From Brassica napus (Eukaryota > Streptophyta > Magnoliopsida > Brassicales > Brassicaceae): a DNA stretch of 64,000 nt. The stretch's first letter is position 1. The number at the start of each line of letters is the position of its first letter. The position numbers were made by a program, and so were the translations under genes. The DNA lies in contig NC_063438.1 in the NCBI RefSeq assembly GCF_020379485.1, positions 6,466,835 to 6,530,834 of the forward strand, read 5' to 3'. The notes under the pieces were generated by a model. That model was not told the DNA's origin, searched no databases, and worked only from the letters and a program-made list of their open reading frames with translations. Below are positions 46,147-57,228 of the stretch, piece after piece.

Positions 46147-47646
46147 TTAATTATCTACCTTCTCCCATTCAAACCTTCCTGGTAGTGGTTGTTCGTTCAC
46201 AGGGTCAAAGTTGTACCTGAAAACAAAAATTGACGAAACCGTTAAGGATACATAACCAAAAGGGTTTAGTTAACTGCAGAACAGAACATAACAAACGGGA
46301 ATCTCATACTTGTCAATGAACTGCTTCTGTTGTTCTTCTTCAGCACCGGAGAAAAACCTGTCCATATCAGGTGTAGTTGGACGGTGACTGCCCGACAAGT
46401 TCTCTTCTATTTGGTCGCTGTTGTCACTAATACCATTGTTAAGCTTTTTGGACGATCCCAGACTTGTGTTGATCTCAGCCTCTCTATTAAAAGTGCATGG
46501 TGTGGATTCACTTGTGCTCCTGTTTAAGCTGAGAGAGAGAGTAAAAAATTGTTACTTTCAAAGAATCCTCTCGAAGATATAAAAGCACATAACTATGTTT
46601 CCTAACTTTCCTTAACGTAACACCAAGAGGAAACAGACTGTAATGCCTATAGTGAAGATAAAGTTGATCCAATCATGTTCAACAAGATCTTGACTTCAGA
46701 CTGATCTTTAACATCAAAAACTACAAAACAAGGAAGGAACCTAAAGTCTAAAGACCGATCAAAACACACAATTAGCAACGATAATCAACGGTATTAAACT
46801 GTCATAGGTTATAAGGAGACATCTCAGACACAAGGACAGCATTGTTTACAATTAAGCAGATTAAAGAAGAACCAATTGTTACTCTTACTTGCACAAGTAA
46901 TTGTAGAAGAGAAGGAAAAAAAAAAACTTTATCAAGAAAAGAAAAACCTTGATTAATATCTGGTATGTCAGATAAAGCAAAAATGGCATCATCATATCTT
47001 ACACATGGTCAAATTTCGAAAAGGCTCAAAAAACAAAAACAAAAACAAAAAATGAAATTTTGGTCAGTTATATTTTCTTCTTTCTACACATAAAAAAATG
47101 ATTTCAAATTACCATCACAATAATCCAAAATCGAACAGATTCAGACCCCATGGAGTCATATTCTAAATCAAATCAAATCCACAGGTTTAATTAAGTAGTG
47201 TAGCCTACAAAAAAGAAAAACTAAAAGTATAAAATTGGGTAAAATTGAAAGTACTCATATCTTTGACAAAAATGATACCTTTCACTGCTTGAACCCTTGT
47301 TGTTGTTGATTTCATCACTTAAAACCTTCTCTTTGCCATCACTCTCAGCAACCGAATCTGACTTAGAGTTACGCCCGCACGACTCTTTCCTCCTCAGCTG
47401 CTGCTTTCTCCGTTTGATCACAACAATTGGAGGCTTCTTCTGGAGCCGGCGACTCCGGAGCTGAAGATACGAGCCGCCGCAATCAGTCGTCTTCGGTAGC
47501 GAGAAGGAAGAGGAGGGCTTTCGTTGGAGAGCTAAGGACTTAGCTCGAGTAAGAACACCAAGCGAAGACGAAGAAGAAGATGGAGAAACTTCCATCAAAG
47601 ATATTGCTTCTCCGTCGAGTTTGCTCTTCCTCATGTATTTCCCCAT
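46147..47646 (-). CDS. KRP4: CDK inhibitor, Kip-related protein 4
   Basis: A nuclear inhibitor of plant cyclin-dependent kinases (CDKA with D-type cyclins) that limits entry into S phase. Three exons (47646-47279, 46528-46310, 46216-46147), GT-AG, give 218 residues. The N-terminus MGKYMRKSKLDGEA and the block SLGVLTRAKSLALQ, then SYLQLRSRRLQKKPP, are KRP4-type motifs. The C-terminal CDK/cyclin-binding domain is complete: FFSGAEEEQQKQFIDKYNFD, then PLPGRFEWEKVD. It is shorter than Arabidopsis KRP4 (about 289 residues) because low-complexity parts are missing. A fold-back transposon starts 10 bp beyond the ATG, so the leader and promoter come from or pass through that element. The upstream ATG two codons earlier lies in the same frame but is not conserved. 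Collinear with At2g32710. Confidence 0.94.
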
Positions 47647-47656
47647 TAACAAAAAG

Positions 47657-48901
47657 GAAAAAAGTTTCTGAGCTACACCATGTTTATTATAATATGGTGT
47701 AAACCATCCAATGTATGTAAATGTGTTAAAAACTACACGAATTTTATGTTAATGCATGCCACATATACTAAATAAATGATTATATGGTGGCAACATCACA
47801 GACGGATTTAATTGATTGTAATTTTTGTTTATGGGGTCAGTCTGTAATTAATCAGAAAATAAAATAAAAACCAAAAACCCAACCCAACCTAATTAATAAC
47901 CCAACATGTAACCCGATCAAACGTAAATGGTTCATCGATTTGCGATTACAGAGAAAGAGGAGAAGACATCTAGATAGAGAGAAAGAGATCGAGCTTGAGA
48001 GAGGGAGGGAGAGACCGATCTGGCGGTGGAGAAGCAACCCGTTATGATTCCTTTTCATAACTGTAACATTATTACTATCTAAAATTATCATATATTAGCT
48101 GTAAATGGTGGAGGATTCAGTTTAGGTTGATTACAATGTCATAAGCGAAATTTTAATAAACATTCAACTCAAAGCTGTCCATCTGTACGGTCTTCTTCTT
48201 TCTTCTTTCTTTATATATCTGTTAATTTAAACATTTTCTGTCTATTCGATCTCATATATTTTTCTTTCTCCTTGGTTAAAGTTTTTTTTTTTTTAAATAT
48301 CTCTGGTTAAAGTTCGTTTGTTATGTCTATATCAATCCAAAGAAATTTTCTCTGTTCTTCTAGTCTAAGATTCATCAACATGGAATCTACCGAACTGGAA
48401 GACATATATTTCTTTAGTTCCTTTCCCGACCACACAAGCTAAACTTTCTTCACTCTAACCACAAGCTCCCTCCGATCCGACTCCGTATCCGAAGACCCGG
48501 ATTCACCAAAGCCACAGAACGAAGAAGAAGACGAGTACGTCGAAGAGTTGACTCTTTCTCTTAATCTAGCTATCTTCTCCTCTCTCTCTGTAATCGCAAA
48601 TAGACGAACCCTATCTAATCCAATTTACGTTTGCTCGGGTTACATTAGATTGAGTTGGGTTATTAATTAGGTTGGGTTGGGTTTTTGGTTTAAATTTTAT
48701 TTTCTGATTAATTACAAACTGACCCCACAAACAAAATTATAATCAATTAAGTCCGTCTGTGATGTTACCACCATTTAATCATTTACTTCGTATATGTGGC
48801 ATGCATTAACATAAACATCATGTAGTTTTTGACACATTTACAAACATTGGATGGTTTCCACCATATTATAGTAAACATGGTGTAGCTTAGAAACTTTTTT
48901 C
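47657..48901. mobile_element. Fold-back element with long inverted arms (Pack-MULE-like)
   Basis: The two arms are inverted copies: GAAAAAAGTTTCTGAGCTAC at 47657 and, on the minus strand, GAAAAAAGTTTCTAAGCTAC from 48901. The match continues for about 300-340 bp per arm with few changes. Between the arms (about 48000-48560) lies unique, GC-richer DNA with a broken coding-like stretch. Long TIRs with gene-like cargo suggest a Mutator-type element. No matching target duplication was found, so the superfamily is not certain. It is inserted at the 5' side of KRP4. Confidence 0.8.
48380..48570 (+). pseudogene. Captured gene fragment inside the fold-back element
   Basis: From ATG at 48380 a frame reads MESTELEDIYFFSSFPDHTS, stops, and continues in the same frame as an acidic Ser-rich stretch ending NEEEDEYVEELT. 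The composition and third-position pattern look like plant coding sequence, unlike the arms. The source gene is not recognised. Confidence 0.45.
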
Positions 48902-49080
48902 TCAGAGAGAGAGAGAGAGAAGTGAGAGACAAAGGTTCCGTCGGTTCGGTGAGAGAGAAAATGGGTCGGAGTTAGGGTTGAAGATGGTGTGCTGTGTGGG
49001 GTCTCTCTCTCTCTGTCTCTTTCTTTCCTTTTTTATTTATCTTTGTTTTTTTTTTGGAATTGTTTATTTTTTTTTCAGGT
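48902..49080 (-). promoter_or_regulatory. Likely original KRP4 leader/promoter, displaced
   Basis: Beyond the fold-back element the minus strand continues with a CT-rich/GA-rich leader-like tract (GAGAGAGAGAGAG runs at 48904-48918 and CTCTCTCTCTCTGTCTC on the plus strand at 49001-49018). Such tracts are common in crucifer 5' UTRs. The link to KRP4 is by position only. Confidence 0.4.
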
Positions 49081-51259
49081 GGCTGCTTCTTCGTCTTCAC
49101 TACTGCGAGTAATGTACACTGTACTTTTGCTAATTATGTTTCTTTGAATTTTTTCGGAACAAAACTCGAGTCGAGTGTAATAATTTTGATTCTTATTAGT
49201 TAATTAACACTTTTTCTAGTTAAAAAACATGAGTTACATTTCAAAATAGGTTTTCATTGTAATTCAAAAATTACAGGTGAACGTTTCTGACTAGAAAAAT
49301 GCTAGTTTTTAAATTCAAAATATAAATATGTATTTTCTCTAAATGAGTAAATATCTAATAAATATAAATATTTGTTTAAGAATAAAAATTATAAATTGGT
49401 TTGAGAAAAATGTACTTTATAGTATTATTTATAAAAAATATAGAAATTGATTAAAACACTTTGATTGGCAGAATACATGATAAGATAGTAACAATATGTT
49501 ATAGAAGCAATATGTATTAGAAATTGTATGTTTTTGCTAAATTGTTTAATAGAATGATTGGTAGATCAGTATTAATATGATATTTTTAAAATTATTATAA
49601 AAATTAGTATATAGTATATAATATTTATTTATAATGAATATATTTCTAATGTATATATCTATAAATATATTAAGATATAAACTAAAAAAGATATATAATT
49701 AATTTATTTTATTTGATAATTTTAAAATTATGTTTATATTGAAAAATATTATTTTAGAAACCAAAATTTTACAATTAAATTATAAATTATAAATGCAAAT
49801 ACTTTTCTAAAAGTTTCGTATGAGAGCATTGATCGGTGAGTATTTGGAAAGCATTAACATTTAGTAGAACAAATGTTTTTTTAAATGCTATTCTAACAAA
49901 TGTTGATTGAATAATGTAGAACATAATGCTACTGATAATGCTCTACCAGTCAAAATCTTAAATGTATTTTTTTTAAATGAGTAACATTATAATAGAGTTA
50001 GATTTTATTCTACCTCTTATCCATTTTGGACCGGAAAATAGAATAATAAAAAAATGTATTATTCTATTTAGGGAGTAAATTACATTTTTACTGAATGGAA
50101 AATAAAGTAGGTTTTAGCATTTTTTTATTCTAAACTTTATTTTGAAATAAAAATAGAATGAAGTTGAAGATACCTTTAGAAAAAAATTGAAAATCACAAA
50201 TATAAGTTGATATATTATCAATTACTTTTTTGTCAATTGGTCTACTAAATCTTTATTTTTATGGTAACGGTTTCCATCATACTTGTTTTATTGTATTTTT
50301 GTATATTACCTAAGGAGAAGTTTGAAAATATCGGTTATGTAGAAGTCGAAAGAAATTGGAATGTTTACTAATACTACTACAAGTCTACAATAGACATATG
50401 AACTACTAAACTACTTGCTTTGTGATTTGTGTACAACTAACTACCAAGTAATGAGATTAAATGTATACATGACAATGAAGTTGTTTAATGCAATGCGGAT
50501 TAGATAATACTATTGAGAATCTTAAGATTAGTATAAATTTTCATGTTCATTATCCATTCTACTAAATGACGTTTTGGTTGGTAAGACAGTTGCTAATTAT
50601 GTCTAACGATCGTATAGTTTTATGCAATATAAATCTATAAGATAAGCCTTTAAACAAAATATATAAGTCTATAAGAGGAGTAGTAGTTTGTTGAAAAAAA
50701 AAAAGATGAGTAGGGGTATTCTTGATCGAGAAACCTAGCATATATGAAATTAATGTCTCAACTACTGGTTGGTTTTAAGTATCCTCTATCTCAGACGCCA
50801 AGAATACGTTTATGGTGATGAATGGTATACTAGTTGTTGAACGTAAATAGTAAACTCAAATATAGAGATTTCCTTACCATTTTAATTATTCATCTGATTT
50901 TTATGTTTTCACTTTGATTAGGGATTACGTTAAATATAAACTAAAATCAACAATATAATTAAAAAAGGCCACAGGTAATTAACCTGTTAATGCTAAATTT
51001 TAAGCAATTTACAGTCTTACAAAACAAATTGATTCAATTATAATTATTCTACAAAACAAGATGTTTCAACTAGATGTTTAAAATACAAAATATTGATTTT
51101 ATGTTTCACATTTAGTCATTTACATAGTATTTCATTTTTAATATAAACACGTCAAATATTAATGGCTAATTCTGTTTAATTCTACTCAAAAACAAAGTTT
51201 GGAGAAAAAAGTACTCTACCCTAACTATATTTGTCACTCCATAACAGAATAAAAATGAA
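49081..51259. other. AT-rich spacer with small MITE-like pieces
   Basis: At about 49826-49945 a short element has inverted ends GAGCATTGATCGGT / TAGAGCATTATCAGT. At about 49990-50190 a relative of the 23285 element occurs. No supported gene. Confidence 0.4.
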
Positions 51260-52015
51260 TCTTCTCTACTAAAAGAGAAGTACCATTTTTATCTACTACA
51301 AAATAGTCATACTGGAAGTCTAGGTCCATAAATATTTTTATTATTTACATTAGTTTATTTAATGTATAAAATTTCTAAATAATTATAAGGATATTAATAA
51401 CAAATCCATTGTAACTATAAATTTAAATTTTAGTTTTAGGAATAACAAAATCTGTTGAGAAAAAATCTAACAAAATCTTTTTAAAATTTTAAATATTCTT
51501 TTTAATTAATGCACTGATTAATTTCACAATTAGTAGTATAATGTTATTATAAATTAATTTCAATTACATTTTTATTATAAATAAAATAATGAAATTATTT
51601 GCTAATTTTATAAATTTTATAAGTATATTCTACATTATATTAAAATAGAAGTAATTAATGAATTACATATTAAAATTATTTTTTTGTGCAAACATATTAA
51701 AATTATGTTGAATTGGTAAACCAATATATTTTGAAAAAATACTTTCATTAAGATAAATAAATAAAATATCATTCACCGTTTAAAGTGACTAAATTATCAT
51801 TCACCTTTTAAAATGATTAATATTCATAAATTATGTAATAATTTTTACAAAAAATAAAATTGTTAATATATGTTAAATTTTAATATTTAGAACTATATAT
51901 CATCTATTTAGTTATTTTTAAAATGACAGCAATATATTATCATATACAAAATAATATAAAATGTTATATTTATATATGAAATGTTATCCGTACGGGTGTG
52001 CGGATTAAAATCTAG
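51260..52015 (+). mobile_element. Non-autonomous Helitron, 756 bp
   Basis: It starts TCTTCTCTACTAAAAGAGAA at 51260 after host A and ends with the hairpin ATCCG TACGGGTGTG CGGAT (51986-52005), TAAAAT and CTAG at 52012-52015, followed by host T. The short inverted pair TTCTCT.CTAAAAGAGAA at the head is typical. No protein frame. Confidence 0.82.
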
Positions 52016-52508
52016 TTTATATGTTATTCACTGTTACATCTTTTCACCTCAAAAGTAAATATGATTGAAATAGAACTCAATTCGTTGACCAAAACAAAAC
52101 CTCAAATCGATTATGGAATTAAAATAGAATTTAATTCCATTATGTTATTAATTTACAATGCGCATGTAAACTAACCAAGTATTACTGTAGTCTTATTGGC
52201 ACAGATGTTTTAAGAAGGGTGTACAATTTGAATAATTATGAGAAGATATTTCAACAAATTTTGTTGGCTAGAGAAATTGCTTACACCTCTCTGTCCCACT
52301 TAAACACTAGAACACAAGAACAACAAAAATCCCAAAGAAAGATCACACAAGACAAAGATTGGAGTTATGAAATACCTTTGTTTTTGACGCATACAAACCC
52401 ATTAAACAACTTATTGAATGTAAACACTAAACAAATAAGTAGACTAAAAAATACTCGAGCTCTGTTTTGTTTTTTCCTTTTCGTTTCTTGAAGAACACAA
52501 ATATTTAT
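52016..52508. other. LUH 3' flank
   Basis: The part right before 52509 should be the LUH 3' UTR. A frame at 52219-52491 has no recognisable motif. Confidence 0.4.
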
Positions 52509-55500
52509 CTACTTCCAAATCTTTACGGATTTGTCATGACTTGCAGAAGCCATCATTCCTGTCATAGGTGAGTGAGCTAATGCAGAGATGACACACTCAT
52601 GAGCCGGTATTGTCATACATTTGTTCTCTTTTGTGTTCCAAAGCTCCAGTGACTGCAACACATTCGTTTACCACAAATTTAAATCGTTTAGAATCAAGTA
52701 AAGGTAGAGCCTGATATAGATTCTATAGAAACTATCCAAGATCATACCTGGTAGCCACCAATGACCAAGAGATTGGGAAAAGTAGGGTGGAAGACACAAG
52801 AGTGGAACTTGTTTCCACTAGAACTGAGCTCGTGGATGCAATCTCCCGAGTTCAGAGACCACAATTTAACAGAGTCTTCGCTAACAGAAGCTATCAACTC
52901 TCCGCTTGGGTTCCAACAAACAGAATTTACATTTGCGGAATGCCCCTGACACATTAAAAAACAAACCAAGCCATGAGACATACGCACAGTAAGTAAGTAA
53001 TATATATATATATTATCTTCGGGGGTTACCTTTAACAAGTGGACACGTCTGTCATTATCATAATCATAAATTGACACAGTGTTTTCCGAAGCTGCGGCAA
53101 GCATTTGTCCAAATCTTGGCTGGAACCGTACTTGTGTGCTAGCACCCTGTCCATTGGAAAGCTCAAAGATTAGAAAATAAGAGTTCAAACTTGGAGAGAA
53201 GCAATAAGAAAGTTCAGGGGGCCTTGCCTTTATAACACGAAAGCAATTCGCAGCGTTGATGTTCCAGAAACGAATCTCATTGTTGCCATCACAAGAGCAG
53301 AAAAGATCTGTTTTCTTAGGGTGAAAATCAAGGGACATCACAGGTGCGGTATGACCAGTAATCGTTCTTACAAAGTAACCAGGCTGCAGAAAATCGGTAG
53401 TTAGTTAAGTCACAAGACAAAATGGCTGCAACTGAAAGAGATGAATTAATTTACTATACCTCAGAGGCATCCCAGATTTTGATAGTTTTGTCAAAGGAGG
53501 ACGTAGCTAGTTGAGTTGAATTAGGTCTGAAGCGAACATCTGTGATGATATGACCATGTTCTTCAGGAGCGCTCTCAGTTATTAGTGTTTCCATGTTCCA
53601 TATATAAAGCTACTGACAAAAAAAGAAATTTGCATAAGGTAATGGCAAGTTATATAAGCAAAACGTATGCTCCATTCTAAGAGATTTAAGATGATGCACC
53701 TTCTTATCATGTCCAGCGCTAGCCAGCAACTTCCCATCAGATGAGAAATTGCAGCAGATGACCTTATTGGAACTTCTTCTAATAGAACTAACCTCACTGA
53801 AACTAAAAGCTGAAAAAAAAAAAGAAAAAAAGGAACACTGTTATTATATATCTTCATGTTTATTCATGAGGTGCTGAGATAATAATACCCTTTGGGGGTT
53901 CGGCATGCTCAGAAGGGTTCCGCTTTAGGGTGGTGGGGTTAAACAAGCTTCCTCCATCTCCATCATCTTGGGACAAAAACGATTCTACATTGTCTTCTAG
54001 TGCTCCCACATCTCCAAAAGGTTCCATGTCATCCTGCAGCTATTAATATTTATCATAAGAAAAATGAAAATAACACAACTGCATGCTGGATTCAGATGTT
54101 ACTAGACCAAAGCTAGATGGTTGTTATCATTCTTCTAAGAAACATACCAGTTGGTTTGCTGATGATGCAAGACCACCTATTCCATCAGAACCATACATCA
54201 TTGGCCCCTTTGGCATGTTGTTCATATGCTGCATGTTACCAGTTATACCAGATCCATCGATAGGGGTATGAGTTGACGGAGTTGACGGCTGTGAGTTGGA
54301 TGGGCCTACCGTGTTTCCGGTCCCTGTACTGTTAGCAGGACCAGAAGAGGAAGGTCCCTTTCTTTTGCGGTTGTTCTATCAAACACGAAGAAGAAGTTGT
54401 GGCTCGATCATCTTCCAAATACAAACTGAAGAATATACTAATCTGGACCAAACAAACCACATGATCAACATAAAATACCTGCTGTGATTGCTGTGATAGT
54501 AAAGGATCTTGTTGCTGAGAAGAAGATTGCTGAACCGGTGGCATGTTTATATGCTACATACCAACAAATATCAAATATCAACATAACAGCAGTTTCAGGA
54601 TATCATAGAGTAGCAATTGTCGAAAAATGCATACAACGACAGACGTAATTGATCCAATTTCACATAAAAATTGAGTTGTTTAATGTGAACTCACTCAGCT
54701 CAACAGATGCCACTGGATTCAACAGGAATATGCATTTTTAATGATTTTGAGAAAAGAAATCATACTTTAGACGAACTGGACTGCATAGGGGAACCTATAG
54801 ATCCATCATTTGCATTCTGTTGACCATCTTTCGTTCCTCTAGGTAATACCGTAAACCTTCGAGGGTCCATGTCTCCTCCATACATGGATGAATTATTCAG
54901 ATTTCCTTGTCCTTGAACCTGAGCCAGGATCTGTTGCTGTTGCTGCTGCTGCGGCGAGAGCTGAAACTGACTTTGGTTTTGAAGGAAGGCTTTCTGAACT
55001 TGAGGGCCTAAACCTGGTCGGATTGTCTCGATGCCCTGTAACATTTGTCAAGAATCCTGATGAAAAAAACTTGGCTTAGAATGATAAACAGATAAATCCT
55101 GCACTGACTTACAGTTAATGGCCATCCCTTTAAGGGAAGAGCACCTACCCCAGGGTTTAATCCTTCACAAGAGAAAAAACACAATACCATAAGACTTTAT
55201 CAGTTTATCTGAAATTTTGTAAACAAAAATTGCTCCTGAGACTATTTACCCTATCACCCTGTGTAATTCACCACACATTTGCAAAACAAAAAAGTTCACT
55301 TGATGTATCTACCTGCATTCCCCATCCCAGGCTTTGATTGCAGGATTCCTTGGCCATAAACTGTAGAAGGATCCACTGGCAGTTGTCTTGGAGATGCACC
55401 AATATTAACTTCAGTTTTGATTTCCTGCACGTTTCAAAAGACTAAGATACACACCAAAGTATTTAACTTGGAGACATTCGAACAGTCATCAAGTGAAGTA

Positions 55501-56450
55501 ATTACAGGAGTCTGCTGGCTTCGTGATTGAAGTTGCTGCAGTGCTGCGGAAACACCTCCTGGATGATTCCCTTGGACCATCTGACTGTTTTAGGATAGAA
55601 AAGACAGGACGAGAAAAGTTTCAAAACTGTGCGAGGACAATATATATGCCTGAATGCAAATGAAGCTGGGACAATTTTTACCCATGATGGTTTGTTCCTG
55701 ATTTGAGAAGGGCCATCCTTGCATCCATATGGGGTTGGGATGTATCAGTGTTCATTTGATTTGGTTGCTTCATACGCTCCTCGTACATTTTAGCAGCTAT
55801 AGCACTTGCATTAGACTGCCCAATCATCCCTTCAGAACCAATAGCATTCATTGGACCACCAAGAGAAGGATCCCTACGCTGCTGCATCTGAGCTTGGCGC
55901 ATCATCTGCATTTGCTGCACTTGAAGTTGTTGCTCCCTTGCTTTACCTTGCTGTGCCTAAATCTCAAAGCCACTGGTGTCAGTTACCAAACTGAAAAAAA
56001 AAAGAAAAGAGATTAAATCTCCAGATGGTAAGATAAGCCACCTCAATATAAGCTGCAGCAGCCTCTGAATGTTTCTCGTTCGTCCTTGCAATGAAGATGT
56101 CCCAGAACACAGACCACCACTCGAAAAGAAAACCTCCAGGAGCATCAATTGCTACACCATTCAATCACATAGCTTAAAGGTCGATTCACAAACAAAACAT
56201 AAACTTCAGAAGTGGGTTTTTAGTTTTTACCAACGGGATCAGGAGAGACTTTGCCTTCAGTCATAAAAGACTTAGCAGTGTTATGAAGTTTCTTCTTCAC
56301 CAAATAATCATATATGTAAACGTCAAGCCTACACACACCCAACAAAGGAAAGTGAGCAAAAAAAAAAGAATCTTGGAATTGGAAAAGTTACACACTTTTA
56401 ACTACACGATCCACTTACATCTTATCAGCTTCCCAATTACTCTGCGCCAT
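52509..56450 (-). CDS. LUH: LEUNIG_HOMOLOG transcriptional co-repressor
   Basis: A nuclear Gro/Tup1-type co-repressor that works with SEUSS in flower, seed-mucilage and stress gene control. Seventeen exons, first 56450-56419, last 52652-52509, sum to 785 codons (784 residues; Arabidopsis LUH about 787). The N-terminus is [20 protein letters not shown], with LisH/LUFS domain to about residue 80. A Gln-rich middle ([10 protein letters not shown]8 tract), RKRKG nuclear signal, and seven WD40 repeats from about residue 500 follow. The last repeat is [12 protein letters not shown]. All introns are GT-AG except 53227-53147, which starts GC (AAG|GCAAGG). That intron (81 bp) and the next (53029-52946, 84 bp) have no stop in the reading frame. 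Collinear with At2g32700. Confidence 0.95.
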
Positions 56451-57035
56451 AGCTTCAGCCCAAGATCGAGCTCACACTATTAGACTCAAGACTTTCGATG
56501 GTTTGATGATAAAGAAACTAACTTGAGCAAGACCCAGAAGATCAGAAGCGTTTCTGAGTAGATCAGAACCCTGATTCGATCTTCGGAACCCGTATCTTTA
56601 GAGATCAAGCATTGGTTACTGCACAGACAGAGTAGATCAGTTTAAAAATCAGGAATTTTTTAAATTACGTGTAAGCGAAGAAGAGTTGAGCGATTCGAGG
56701 AGTTAACCATAGAAGTAATCGAATTGATGAGTGAAGGATCACGATTCAATAGAAAAGGAATCTAGGGTTGGAGAGATACCAGGGATTTGTTTTGGAGATC
56801 AAGATTCAGAGAGAGAGAGAGATCATTCAAAGGTTTTGGTTTTGATGATGCTTTTGGGTAAGCTCAATGTTTTGGGCCTAGTATTGGATCTGTTATCGGC
56901 TTCACTTATGAATGGGTTTAACCTCGTGAACCCTGAGATTAGGTATTTTCTTGATCCGTTGGTTATATTGAAGGAAAGACAAGCAGCGTATACGTATACA
57001 AGGATATTTCTAACTGATGATTGCATTCTTCGACT
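56451..57035. other. LUH upstream region
   Basis: The minus-strand 5' UTR and promoter of LUH lie here. A frame at 56731-57192 on the plus strand runs into the SINE and is not called. A GA run at 56809-56821 is CT-rich on the LUH strand, as in many leaders. Confidence 0.45.
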
Positions 57036-57228
57036 TTTTTTTTTTTTTAATAATCGAGGTAATCCGGATACTCCGGAGGATACCCGACTAGCGCCTAAGT
57101 ACACCTCCACAGAAGGCATCCTGGAAGACCGCCTTTTTCACCCCATTTTAATCGACGGTGGTCAGCAGGATTCGAACACGGATCTGTATTAGAGCCAAAG
57201 CTCCCTCAAAACTACTGGGCCGTCCTCG
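57036..57228 (-). mobile_element. tRNA-derived SINE
   Basis: On the minus strand it starts with a tRNA-like head: an A-box-like GGCCCAGTAGTTTTG near 57212 and a B box GTGTTCGAATCC at about 57169-57180. About 110 bp of unrelated body follows, and it ends in a 13-nt A tract (T run at 57036-57048). Size and layout fit crucifer SINEs. The target duplication is not clear. Confidence 0.75.

Noticed and set aside
52219..52491. 90-codon plus-strand frame next to LUH
   Set aside because: No motif, opposite strand within probable LUH 3' flank, low-complexity composition.
56731..57192. 153-codon plus-strand frame upstream of LUH
   Set aside because: It runs through the LUH leader and into the reverse-oriented SINE; the encoded tail is SINE sequence.
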